Below, piece by piece: positions 25,772 through 34,635 of a DNA stretch of 64,000 bases; positions within the stretch are counted from its first letter, which is position 1; each line of letters starts with the position of its first letter. Source of the DNA: Lachnospiraceae bacterium (GTDB lineage Bacteria; Bacillota_A; Clostridia; Lachnospirales; Lachnospiraceae); NCBI GenBank assembly GCA_009911175.1, contig QXWX01000001.1:62001-126000 (forward strand), read 5' to 3'. The notes beneath the pieces are model-generated. The model ran no database searches. It saw nothing but the letters and a program-made list of their open reading frames with translations, and had not been told where the DNA came from. Made by a program: the position numbers and the translations under genes.

Positions 25772-27994
25772 CTACGCTTCGATCGTAACCTCCCCAAATG
25801 CTTTCAAAAACTGCTTCCTCCCATACCCCGCGAACTCTACTTCCACCATCATCTCGTCTTCCGACACCAGGATTCCCTCCCCATACTTCGGGTGTCTTGC
25901 ATGCTTCACGGCTGTTTTCTTCTCTTCCTCCTGCTCTCTTTTTTCCCGGATCTGTTCCTGAACCTCCCGGCGGAGCTGCTGCAGATTACTCCTCTTCTCC
26001 CCCTCACTGCGCAGCTGCTCCCACTCCAGGAGGTGAGGCGGGAGCATCCGCAGATATCGGCTGTATTCCCCGGAAACCCTGGGCTCTCCCGGGTTGGTAT
26101 AGTAGGACAGTTCCAGTTCATCCTTCGCCCGGGTCATCCCCACGAAGAACAGTCTCCGCTCCTCTTCCTCCTGCTCCATACTCTGGCTGTGAAGCGGGAT
26201 CAGCCCCTGGTTCATCCCGATCAGGAATACAGTCTCAAATTCCAGCCCTTTTGATGCATGCAACGTCATCAGCTTCACAGTATCTCTGAGAAAAGTAGCA
26301 TTCCCGATTTCATCATGATTTCCTGTAAAATCACTCTCTTCCGTTTCTCCATCCCCGCTTAGCAGATTCACCCCATACAGCGCCGACCGATTCACAAATT
26401 CCCTGGTTCCATCAATCAGTCCGCAGTCTTTTTCTCTGCAATATCGGCAGATCTTTTCCAGAAGCTTTAACACCAGCTTTTCATCCTCGTAATAGGAAGA
26501 TGCCGTCGGATGTAGCGCTTCCTTCAATCCAAAATACGCAAATACCTCCGCTGCCCCGGGAACTGTTTCGCTTTTCTTCCATTCTTCCTGCTCCTGAAAC
26601 TCCATCATCCTCCGGTACAGCAGAACACTGTCCCGTTTTTGTTCCTGAATGATCTTCTTCGCTTTCGCCCGGGTACACTTTTCCCCGTACTGCGGATCGG
26701 CAAGCACATCCATCCCCACCTGCCCATCCGCAGGATTGACAGAAAACCGCAGCACCCTGATCAGCCAGTCCAGTACCGGAATATCCCTGACAGTCTTCCG
26801 TACAGATACTTCATAGGGGATCTGCTGCCTCTCAAATACCTTTTCCAAAATCTCCGACTGTTTCTGCAACCGGTAAAATACCGCGATCTCACCGTATGCC
26901 CTGCCGCTGTCATGAAGCGCGCAGATCCGCTCCGCCAGGTATTCCGCCTCCTGAAATGGATCATAGTGGTTCTTTACAATGATCTTTTCCCCTGTCTCCC
27001 GGCTGCTCTGGATTCCTGTGCCGGACTGCAGGAATCGGTTTGCCGCTTCCAGGATGGATGCGCTGGAACGGTAATTGACAGGAAGGGACAGCTCCTTTGC
27101 CTGAAAACGATGTTTCAGAAGATAGAACATATTCTCCCCCGTTCCCCGCCAGCTATAGATCACCTGATTCGGATCGCCCACCGCAAACAGTCTGGTATCT
27201 TTCTCTTTCAGGGCTTCCAGAAATTCAATCTGCAGCGCATCGCTGTCCTGTACTTCATCCACGATGATCCATTGCGGATGCCAAAGCGATGCCGGCTTTT
27301 CCCCATATTCCCCCGGCAATTCCTTTGTCCGTCCTTCCCTGGTATATGACATTTCCTTTTCTGATACAGGATTCCCCGTTCTCCCGGCCAGCAGCAATTT
27401 TGTGCACACCCGCAGCAAATCGGAAAAAGACATTTTATTCTGCTGCTTCTTTTCCGCTTCCAGCAGCGGATACAGCAAAAACAGATCGTCCTTATATCTG
27501 CTGCTTTCCTTGCCCCGCAGATATCCCTGATACTCCTGCTCCAGACGTTTTTTCAATCGGTTCTTGTACTTCACCTTCAGCTTTTGCGCCGCGATCACCT
27601 CCGCCGCCAGATCCGCCTCTTCATCCGGACTGATCACCGTGAACTCCCGGTTCCATCCCATCTGCTCCACGGGAAGCTGATTTTTCAGCAAATGCAGCGC
27701 CACACTGTGAAATGTACCGAATCCCCGCACCTGCTCCCCGGACAGGCCGTTTTCCTTTTTTCTCAGCCTGCCGATGATCTCATCCGCCGCCTTATTGGTA
27801 AACGTCAGAACAACCATCTCTTCTAACGGAACCGATCTTTCATAATGCAGATACAGGATTTTCGCGATCAGCACCGTGGTCTTCCCGCTGCCCACATTGG
27901 CATTCACAACACAAGACGGCGACTCGTCCAGCACCGCTTCCATCTGATATGGATTCAGATGCTTCCACTCTTCTTTAAAATCTGTCTTCATCAA
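25772..27994 (-). CDS. UvrD/PcrA-type superfamily 1 DNA helicase
   Basis: 740 residues. Helicase motifs: Q motif LNPYQMEAV, motif I NANVGSGKTTVL, Ia LTFTNKAADEI, II IVDEVQDSDALQ, III GDPNQVIYSWRG, IV LPVNYRS, V LMTLHASKGLEFETVFLIG and VI FFVGMTRAKDELELSY. The C-terminal VKHARHPKYGEGILVSEDE to EVEFAGYGRKQFLKAFG resembles the PcrA Tudor-like domain that touches RNA polymerase. It is a 3'-5' helicase of repair or replication. It could be the housekeeping PcrA or an accessory copy; LDESPSCVVNANVG near the start is less typical than PcrA. Confidence 0.88.
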   Translation of the reverse strand: MMKTDFKEEWKHLNPYQMEAVLDESPSCVVNANVGSGKTTVLIAKILYLHYERSVPLEEMVVLTFTNKAADEIIGRLRKKENGLSGEQVRGFGTFHSVALHLLKNQLPVEQMGWNREFTVISPDEEADLAAEVIAAQKLKVKYKNRLKKRLEQEYQGYLRGKESSRYKDDLFLLYPLLEAEKKQQNKMSFSDLLRVCTKLLLAGRTGNPVSEKEMSYTREGRTKELPGEYGEKPASLWHPQWIIVDEVQDSDALQIEFLEALKEKDTRLFAVGDPNQVIYSWRGTGENMFYLLKHRFQAKELSLPVNYRSSASILEAANRFLQSGTGIQSSRETGEKIIVKNHYDPFQEAEYLAERICALHDSGRAYGEIAVFYRLQKQSEILEKVFERQQIPYEVSVRKTVRDIPVLDWLIRVLRFSVNPADGQVGMDVLADPQYGEKCTRAKAKKIIQEQKRDSVLLYRRMMEFQEQEEWKKSETVPGAAEVFAYFGLKEALHPTASSYYEDEKLVLKLLEKICRYCREKDCGLIDGTREFVNRSALYGVNLLSGDGETEESDFTGNHDEIGNATFLRDTVKLMTLHASKGLEFETVFLIGMNQGLIPLHSQSMEQEEEERRLFFVGMTRAKDELELSYYTNPGEPRVSGEYSRYLRMLPPHLLEWEQLRSEGEKRSNLQQLRREVQEQIREKREQEEEKKTAVKHARHPKYGEGILVSEDEMMVEVEFAGYGRKQFLKAFGEVTIEA

Positions 27995-28076
27995 TTCTCG
28001 ATTCTTTCTTTTTTTCTACATCAACAAGTAAGAAATCTTCCCTGCCTGCGTTCATACCAATCCCCGGCACAAACAA

Positions 28077-30890
28077 TCATATTTTCATATAATGTCTCTG
28101 CAGCTTTTCCTTTCGCTTTTTGTTCTCTTCTGTATTCTCCTCCGCAATCACTTCCACCTTCATATCAGTTGGACACTGTGCATGCCTGCGCAGTATGCTT
28201 TCTATCTCCTGCATATTTTCTGATTCCTGCAACCATGTTTTATAGAATGCGTTCTCAACCGTCAACACCAGGCAATGCCCGGACACTTCCACACGTTTTA
28301 CGGTCTGCAGGAAGGCCGCGCCGTCTTCTCCATTTTGCGCCGCATTTTCGCAAAGCTCTGCCCATTGTTCCGGCAATTTTGAAAATGCATATTCTTTTCG
28401 AACGATCGGCCGCTCCTTCTCCACATATTTCCCGCCGTACTGAGGCGGTTCGCTCTTTTCTTTCAGATTTTTCAGCCCCCACAGTACCATGTTCTTATCC
28501 AGGCTGTAATCCCCCACGCAGGCAGGACAGCCATTTTCACAGGCGCACCCGCTGACCATGCGGATGGCATTGTCAATGATCTGCGGCACCAGATCATAAA
28601 TTTTTTCCGAATACCCCAGGCCGCCCTCATACCTGTCATAGATATACAGCGCGACCTGCTGCCCGAACACATTTGGCTCCTGGGAATATACCGGGTCGAA
28701 CTCAAATCCCTCCTCAGATTCCACCTTCAAAGGAATCATCTCATTACCCAGACTCACTGCTTCTTTCGGCGCACGTTCATTTCCGGCATCTCCGGAGTCC
28801 TCCCGGAGCATCACGCCGCTGGAGATCACTGCGTCAATGTCCTCCCGTGCCGTCATTGTGACCATCATAGCCGCATTCTTTATGGCATGGGAAATGCCTT
28901 CGAAATGGTCATTCAGCACCATCTCCCCAGCCGCGTTCGGCAGCAGCAGGCTATGGTACACTTCGATCACATTCTGAGGAATCTCCATCCAGGTACTCTC
29001 GGTATCATAATCCTTCTGCAGGACCTCCGGAAGCTGCACATATCCCAGGTTCTGATGATTATGGAACTGCAGCTTCTTGAACATGTAGATCATTTCATTG
29101 ATATTGATGTCCCCAAAATGTACCCGCATCCGCCCAAACTCCGTCTCTTCAAATACCTGCAGGATCTTCGTATCCATTTCCCCGGCCGGAACCGTATAGT
29201 AATTTCCGGAAAATGGGACGGCTGCGGCAGTCCGGCTGACCAGATCCAGCGTCAGCACCTCGTATAGCGCTCCTTCATGCATATAGACCGCTCCCGGATG
29301 CAGTTCGTGATAGGCCTGGGATTCGTCCATTTCCGTGATCACTCTTGAACCGTATGGCTCCTGGATCTGCTGTCCGGATTCCCCGCTTTCATCCAGGATC
29401 AGCTTAAACCGCGTCTGATCCATATTCCGCAGGCTGTAATCCCCTGCCGGAAATGCCGGTCCGGCCCAGGCGAAGCGTCCCGAAATCGATTTGACCTCTT
29501 CCGCGTTCAGCAGCACCGGAAGGATCTCCCCCAAGTCCGGAAACAGTCCGATATCATCCATCGTCAGCGGCATTTCCGCCGCAGCCGCACGGACATGGGA
29601 CAGCTCGATCAGCAGATTGTTCGGATCCACAATGGCATTTTCGCTCTGCATGGAAAAGAGCCATTCCGGATCGACCGCAATGTACTGGTCAAAGGGCTGG
29701 TTCGCAAGGATCAGATAGTTGACACATTTTTCGCCGTTTCTCCCGGCCCGCCCGGTCTGCTGCCAGAAGGAAGCCCGGGTTCCCGGATAGCCGGCAAGCA
29801 CCGTGGAATCCAGCTTCCCAATGTCGATACCCAACTCCAGCGCATTGGTCGAGACCAGTCCGGACAACTCCCCTTCCAGCATCTTCCGCTCGATTTCCTT
29901 TCGTTCCAGCGGCGTATATCCGCCCCGGTAGCCCGCAATCCGGCTGCTTCCTTCGTTCCCCAAAAACGCGGCCATATCCAGCTTGTCCCTGGTTTCCTTT
30001 AAAATGACCTCCACATTTCTCCGTGATCTCGCAAACGCAATGAAATTCCGCTCGTTTTCCACCAACCGGCAGACCACCTCCGACGCAATGGACGAAGCCG
30101 ACTTTCTCCCGTATATCTTGTCATGGGAGCCCTTGATCAGGGGAGGCTGAATGATCCGGTATTCCTTTTCCGGAGCCGGAGAACCATCCTGATCGATCAG
30201 CGCAAACGAGGCCCCGCAGATCAGTTCCGCCAGTTCCACCGGATTTGCAATGGTAGCCGAGCTGCACAGAAACTGCGGCGCGGACTGATAATAATTGCAG
30301 ATCCGTTTCATACGGCGGAAGAGATTGGTCAAGTGTGCGCCGAAGGCCCCCCGGTAGCTGTGCAGTTCATCGATCACTATGTATTTCAGATTGGAAAAAA
30401 TAAAATCGAATCCGTATTTGCTGTGGTTCGGAAGAAACGCAGAGTTCAGCATTTCCGGATTGGTCAGGATGATATTGGCGCTTTTGCGGATCTGGCTGCG
30501 CTCTGCCGGCGCGGTGTCTCCGTCGTATACCCCTGCCGAGATCCGCCCCGGGCCGAAGTATTCCAGGATCGGCTGTATCGCCCGGTACTGGTCACTGGCA
30601 AGCGCCTTGGTGGGATAGATAAACACCGCTCTTGTCAGCGGGTTTTCCAGGATCCGCTGCAGAACCGGCAGGAGGAAGCTGAGTGTCTTTCCGCTGGCGG
30701 TTGAGGTTGTGATGACCGCGTTTGCGCCGCCCATAGCTGTCTCATACATCTCCGCCTGGTGGATATAGAGCCGGGGGATGCCGCGTGTATTCAGATATTC
30801 CCGAATCTCCCTGCACAGAGAATCCGGAAAATCCGCATAAGCGGCAGATTTTTCCGGGATGATCTTTCTGTAGATTGTCAGGTTGTCCAT
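28077..30890 (-). CDS. MrfA/YprA-like superfamily 2 helicase with C-terminal extension
   Basis: 937 residues. Motif I is TTSTASGKTLSFLLPVL, motif II VIDELHSYRG, SAT is CSSATIANPVELAEL, VI QQTGRAGRNGE. The C-terminal DUF1998-type region holds four Cys at C782, C784, C788 and C791 (CACENGCPACVG), the zinc site of the Bacillus mitomycin repair helicase MrfA. Residues about 827-925 form an extra domain (QWAELCENAAQ to SILRRHAQCPTDMKVEVI) that looks like the C-terminal domain of DnaX tau/gamma; MrfA itself is about 750 long. A GGGGAGG site precedes the ATG. The UvrD-like gene follows at 27994. Confidence 0.85.
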   Translation of the reverse strand: MDNLTIYRKIIPEKSAAYADFPDSLCREIREYLNTRGIPRLYIHQAEMYETAMGGANAVITTSTASGKTLSFLLPVLQRILENPLTRAVFIYPTKALASDQYRAIQPILEYFGPGRISAGVYDGDTAPAERSQIRKSANIILTNPEMLNSAFLPNHSKYGFDFIFSNLKYIVIDELHSYRGAFGAHLTNLFRRMKRICNYYQSAPQFLCSSATIANPVELAELICGASFALIDQDGSPAPEKEYRIIQPPLIKGSHDKIYGRKSASSIASEVVCRLVENERNFIAFARSRRNVEVILKETRDKLDMAAFLGNEGSSRIAGYRGGYTPLERKEIERKMLEGELSGLVSTNALELGIDIGKLDSTVLAGYPGTRASFWQQTGRAGRNGEKCVNYLILANQPFDQYIAVDPEWLFSMQSENAIVDPNNLLIELSHVRAAAAEMPLTMDDIGLFPDLGEILPVLLNAEEVKSISGRFAWAGPAFPAGDYSLRNMDQTRFKLILDESGESGQQIQEPYGSRVITEMDESQAYHELHPGAVYMHEGALYEVLTLDLVSRTAAAVPFSGNYYTVPAGEMDTKILQVFEETEFGRMRVHFGDININEMIYMFKKLQFHNHQNLGYVQLPEVLQKDYDTESTWMEIPQNVIEVYHSLLLPNAAGEMVLNDHFEGISHAIKNAAMMVTMTAREDIDAVISSGVMLREDSGDAGNERAPKEAVSLGNEMIPLKVESEEGFEFDPVYSQEPNVFGQQVALYIYDRYEGGLGYSEKIYDLVPQIIDNAIRMVSGCACENGCPACVGDYSLDKNMVLWGLKNLKEKSEPPQYGGKYVEKERPIVRKEYAFSKLPEQWAELCENAAQNGEDGAAFLQTVKRVEVSGHCLVLTVENAFYKTWLQESENMQEIESILRRHAQCPTDMKVEVIAEENTEENKKRKEKLQRHYMKI

Positions 30891-30920
30891 CGCTGTTCCT
30901 CCCCTTATTCTCGCCCAACG

Positions 30921-31442
30921 TCATTTTACAATTCCCTGTTCTACCGGTGCAATCGGATATTTCCCATAGTCTTTATCCTTATTCCATTCTTCTATGGAAA
31001 CAACATCCAGCTTTTCTATCAGCTTTCTGCCATTTCCTATCTTCTCCTGGAGGGCAAACGGCAATTCCAGCTTCAACCTGTTACGCAGCCTTTTACGCAT
31101 TGTTACATCTCCATTTGGAAATTCCAGAATATAAACATACGATACCGGCTTTGTCTTATCCAACAGCCTCAAATAATGCAGCGAATCATAAAATTTCCGT
31201 ATGGCAACAGAAACCTTTTTATCCTCCATTGGATTAAATGCTCCCGGATTCACCGCTCCCGAAATATTCGCATTTTTATATTCTACTAAAAGAATCTCTG
31301 TGCTGTTTTCAATCACAAAATCCACATCATTGATATGTAAACCTGCTTCATAATAATCTCCGTGCATCTGATCGGAAGCCCATACAGCATCGGTACAGTC
31401 AATGCCGTATACGCCATTCTCTTCCACAAATATTTTCGACAT
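30921..31442 (-). CDS. Small protein with PD-(D/E)XK nuclease-like core, partner of the AAA ATPase
   Basis: 173 residues from ATG 31442, which lies 7 bases after the ATPase stop in TGAGGATATTATG, so the stop region doubles as ribosome binding site; an alternative ATG at 31460 overlaps the ATPase gene. The core INDVDFVIENSTEILLVEYK has an Asp, then Glu-X-Lys (residues about 40-60), the spacing of a PD-(D/E)XK nuclease active site. The rest (RKFYDSLHYLRLL, VTMRKRLRNRLKLELPF) is not recognised. Translational coupling to the ATPase suggests a two-protein complex. No assigned function; nuclease is an inference from the motif. Confidence 0.65.
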   Translation of the reverse strand: MSKIFVEENGVYGIDCTDAVWASDQMHGDYYEAGLHINDVDFVIENSTEILLVEYKNANISGAVNPGAFNPMEDKKVSVAIRKFYDSLHYLRLLDKTKPVSYVYILEFPNGDVTMRKRLRNRLKLELPFALQEKIGNGRKLIEKLDVVSIEEWNKDKDYGKYPIAPVEQGIVK

Positions 31443-31449
31443 AATATCC

Positions 31450-32550
31450 TCACTGTTCATACACTTCATCCAGAAGCTTATTGTCGGCAATCATAATATG
31501 ATTCGGTCCCAGTTCTTCCATTCTATATGCTGATCTGCTGTATATCTCATTGCCATATTTTTCCTGCTCAAGGTATAATTTCTGCAGTGCACCGGGCAAT
31601 TCCGAACTTCCTCTATACAGATTATGGAACATAACCTGTTCTTTTTCCGTGCGCCGGATTTCCAAATATTTTGCAAAATTGTAATTATGCGTTGCCGCAA
31701 AAATCTGAACTCCATTCTTCTGTAATTCCAATAATATTTCAGCAACAAGCGGGTACAATTCCGGATTCAGATTTGCCTCCGGTTCGTCCCACAGAAGAAC
31801 TGTACCGCTTTCCAACAGGCCGTTCCGGATCAGCTTCCATAATAGGCCTAGTTTCCGCAGTCCCTCTGCTTCAAGAGAAAAATCAATCTTTCGCCCATCC
31901 TTTTTTACCACATAGAAGGAATCCTCTTCCAGAATCACCGTACCGTCAATCGCATCACTTATTTTATTCAGGATGCCGCTCATAGCAGCCGGAATTTCTC
32001 GTGTTTCCGGCAGCGATGCATTTACAATAATGTCAACCTGTGTACCGTCAAAGGGCATACTGTATTTTTGATTCATAGCCAGAAAGCCTTTGGAATGGGA
32101 AAGCATTTCCGTTGTCGGGATAAATACGGATTGGATATTGAGTCCCAGCCATTCGTCATAATGGAAAATCCCGTTATGAGAAAGGCTGTCCTCAAAACTG
32201 TGCTCTCCGTCAGAAATCTTATAATAACAAAAATCTTCCTTATTCGTCGTGTTCTTTAACGCTTCGTTATCTTTCAGTTTATCTGAGAAAAAATGCAGCA
32301 AACGATTTGTCTTTCTTTCATCCGTCTGTTCATTGGACCATTGGGTGGCTGCATAGATCATCTTAAGCAATGTGGTCTTTCCCACTCCATTTTCGCCGAT
32401 CAAAACATTGATTCCATCGCAAAATTCCAGTTGGAATGCATCGCGGAGCACATCCCCTGCTTTTATTCCGGTCTTGCAATCATCATTCTGATTTCTCCAC
32501 TGCCGTCTAAATACCATAACATTCATGACTTCGATTGACTTAATTGCCAT
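31450..32550 (-). CDS. AAA/ABC-type ATPase (OLD/RecF-like, AAA_15/21)
   Basis: 366 residues. Walker A INVLIGENGVGKTTLLKMIY (about 49-68), signature-like region LEAEGLRKLGLLWKLI, Walker B TVLLWDEPEANLNPEL and a switch-like His in IFAATHNYN. The body between (about 90-240) is the usual long insert of this class. These are the ATPases of OLD nucleases, Septu, PARIS and similar systems, here without a fused TOPRIM domain. It is followed at once by the putative nuclease gene. GGAGG sits 9 bases before the ATG. Confidence 0.82.
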   Translation of the reverse strand: MAIKSIEVMNVMVFRRQWRNQNDDCKTGIKAGDVLRDAFQLEFCDGINVLIGENGVGKTTLLKMIYAATQWSNEQTDERKTNRLLHFFSDKLKDNEALKNTTNKEDFCYYKISDGEHSFEDSLSHNGIFHYDEWLGLNIQSVFIPTTEMLSHSKGFLAMNQKYSMPFDGTQVDIIVNASLPETREIPAAMSGILNKISDAIDGTVILEEDSFYVVKKDGRKIDFSLEAEGLRKLGLLWKLIRNGLLESGTVLLWDEPEANLNPELYPLVAEILLELQKNGVQIFAATHNYNFAKYLEIRRTEKEQVMFHNLYRGSSELPGALQKLYLEQEKYGNEIYSRSAYRMEELGPNHIMIADNKLLDEVYEQ

Positions 32551-32620
32551 ATATACCAGCCTCCATCTGTTTCCCAGAAACTGTTGGGAAATATCTTAAT
32601 ATCTGTGTAAATACATTGCT

Positions 32621-32661
32621 GTTCATATAGTGTCGTACACTCGCCGCACGGCATCCGGCCA
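32621..32661 (+). repeat. Dispersed repeat, partial copy
   Basis: This 41-base stretch, containing GTGTCG, GCACGGCATCCGGCCA and neighbours, matches the start of the repeat at 49422-49481 in about 32 of 41 positions and in the same orientation. It lies in the 280-base gap between the ATPase and the Rieske oxidoreductase gene. Confidence 0.55.
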
Positions 32662-32764
32662 GAGTGTAAACAATAACGTAAATACGGAGCAGATATTAAA
32701 ATTATATCATATGCCTCCCCGCTTGTGTGAAAATATTTTGTCATTCAGAAAAAGTCCATCTGCC

Positions 32765-32824
32765 CTCTCCGCCCCATCACTGCATTGACCAGATGCCATA
32801 CAGCGAATGCACGGCACCGTGTCA
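32765..32824 (-). repeat. Dispersed repeat, inverted full copy
   Basis: The reverse complement of this 60-base stretch matches 49422-49481 in about 80 percent of positions, most differences being transitions (shared blocks ACACGGTG and CAGTGATGGGGCGG). It ends 6 bases from the stop of the oxidoreductase gene, so it may also be read as its 3' untranslated region. Confidence 0.65.
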
Positions 32825-32830
32825 ACCTGA

Positions 32831-34306
32831 TCAAGATTTCTGCGGGAACTCCCCGTCCACCGCCGTCTGCGCCGGCCCGTCGATCAGTCTTCCCCGATAG
32901 TCAAACCTGGATCCATGGCACGGGCAGTCCCAGCTTTTCTCATCCGGGTTCCAGGTCAGCTGACAGCCCATGTGGGGACATTTTACGGACACTGCAAATA
33001 CCTGACCATCCTCCGCTTTATAGACTCCAGCCTTTTCCCCGTGGTACTCTACCACCCCGCCGTGTCCCGGTTTTAACTGATCCAGCTTTTCCTTCGGAGG
33101 AATCAATTTTTGTTTCAATAAATTCGCTGCCGCATAGGTTCCTTCCGTAAGAAAGGGTTTCGCGGACGTCACAGGATGAAGTCTCTGGGAAGAAAATACC
33201 TCCCCGCATGGATTTTCCCGTCTGCAGATCTGATCTGTGAGCAGCACAGCGGCGGCCATAGACGAAGTCATCCCCCACTTTCCGAATCCGGTTGCTACAA
33301 ACCAATCCTCCGTCTTCCTTCCAAACTGCCCGATATACGGAATCCCGTCCAATGTCATACAGTCCTGCGCGGACCATGGGATCACACTTTCTTCTTTGTT
33401 CCAGCACTTTTCCGGCCAATACATTTCCGCCTGATGCAGCAGAAATTCATACTGCCCTCCCATGGGATTTTCCCCGGTCCTGTGGTTTCCTCCTCCCAGC
33501 AGCAGCATGTCCCCGGCAGGCCGGAAGGACAGCCCGTCCCGGTCAATGCCAAGGTACATCCCATGCAGGGTCTGCGCTTCTTTCAATGCCAGAACATAAC
33601 TCCGTTCCTGGTGCATCCGCAGGAAATAATACCCGGGCCGGTTGACAAATGGATAATGGCAGGCGAATACTACCTTTTCCGCCTCCACGGTCCCCCTGCT
33701 TGTTGTCAAAAGGTGCGGCTTCATCCGCAGCACCTTTGTTTTCTCATAAACCTGGAGATTTTCCGCAATGGCCTGGAGAAATTTCAGCGGATGAAAGCAT
33801 GCCTGGTCATAACAGAACAGAGCTTCCTCCACTGCAAACGGAAGCTCTGTCCTTTTTTTCAGTTCTACAGGCAGCCCCAACTCCTTTGCCGCATAGTATT
33901 CGTCCCGCAGCGTCCTGCCGTTTTCCTTCGTATACAGACAGGCAGGACATTCCTCCCAGTCGCAGTCGATCTTATATTTATCAATCAGGATCTTGTACCT
34001 CCTGATCGCCTCCTGATTGATCTTTGCGTATTGCTCCGCCTGTTTTTTGCCTGCGCATTTCATAAGCTTCTGGTAGATCAGGCCGTGCTGTGACGTCACC
34101 TTTGCCGTTGTATGCCCGGTCTGTCCGCTCCCGATCCGGTCCGCCTCCAGAACGACGCACTGCCGCCCGCTCTGCTCCAGAAAATGAGCCGTCAGTATCC
34201 CGGCCAGCCCGCCTCCTACGATTGCAATATCCGTGCTGATATTTCCAGGCAGCTCCGGCCTCGCCGGTATGGCTGTGGACCGCTGCCAGATTGATTCCCT
34301 ATGCAT
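32831..34306 (-). CDS. FAD-dependent oxidoreductase fused to a Rieske 2Fe-2S domain
   Basis: 491 residues. A DAO-type FAD domain (1-380) begins with DIAIVGGGLAGILTAHFLEQSG and has RSGQTGHTTAKVTSQH-like sequence and, near its end, GIPYIGQFGRKTEDWFVATGFGKWGMT. The C-terminal Rieske domain (about 410-485) has C443-P-H445 and C461-x-x-H464 in CPHMGC and CPCHGS. Proteins with this layout are known in Clostridia and Bacilli (YhfW type); the substrate is not known, with an amine or a peptide-derived compound possible. Stand-alone gene divergent from the HD hydrolase gene. Confidence 0.88.
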   Translation of the reverse strand: MHRESIWQRSTAIPARPELPGNISTDIAIVGGGLAGILTAHFLEQSGRQCVVLEADRIGSGQTGHTTAKVTSQHGLIYQKLMKCAGKKQAEQYAKINQEAIRRYKILIDKYKIDCDWEECPACLYTKENGRTLRDEYYAAKELGLPVELKKRTELPFAVEEALFCYDQACFHPLKFLQAIAENLQVYEKTKVLRMKPHLLTTSRGTVEAEKVVFACHYPFVNRPGYYFLRMHQERSYVLALKEAQTLHGMYLGIDRDGLSFRPAGDMLLLGGGNHRTGENPMGGQYEFLLHQAEMYWPEKCWNKEESVIPWSAQDCMTLDGIPYIGQFGRKTEDWFVATGFGKWGMTSSMAAAVLLTDQICRRENPCGEVFSSQRLHPVTSAKPFLTEGTYAAANLLKQKLIPPKEKLDQLKPGHGGVVEYHGEKAGVYKAEDGQVFAVSVKCPHMGCQLTWNPDEKSWDCPCHGSRFDYRGRLIDGPAQTAVDGEFPQKS

Positions 34307-34344
34307 GCCGCTGCACCTCTCTTATATGATCGTCTGTTGCCGTC

Positions 34345-34385
34345 TTCCATTTGGAACTGCCAGCCTCACAGCAGATCAAATGGAA
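34345..34385. repeat. Perfect hairpin in the divergent gap
   Basis: TTCCATTTG at 34345-34353 pairs with CAAATGGAA at 34377-34385, with an inner CTGC/GCAG stem. It lies in the 329-base gap between the oxidoreductase gene (minus) and the HD gene (plus), 40 bases upstream of the former. It could be a leader structure or operator. Confidence 0.45.
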
Positions 34386-34552
34386 TAGTATAAAATCCTC
34401 TATCATGATCGGCTGACAGCCTTTCCGTTTAGCATGCGCAGATTTCCATAAAATATGTCACTGAAACTGTAAAAATTCAGCCTGGATGGTTGAATGTACT
34501 AACAGGATCGTGCCATATGAATATCCATTCGTAAGCACCGTGAAATTCCTTG

Positions 34553-34582
34553 TTGAAATCCTGTGAACAGCTGTACTATAAT
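34553..34582 (+). promoter_or_regulatory. Sigma-A promoter of the HD hydrolase gene
   Basis: TTGAAA at 34553-34558 and TATAAT at 34577-34582 are 18 bases apart, and the start codon is 54 bases downstream behind CAGGGAGC. Confidence 0.7.
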
Positions 34583-34635
34583 CTAAGAGGAATATTGCTG
34601 ATCGCAGTCCGTACAAAAAAACAGGGAGCTTAACT

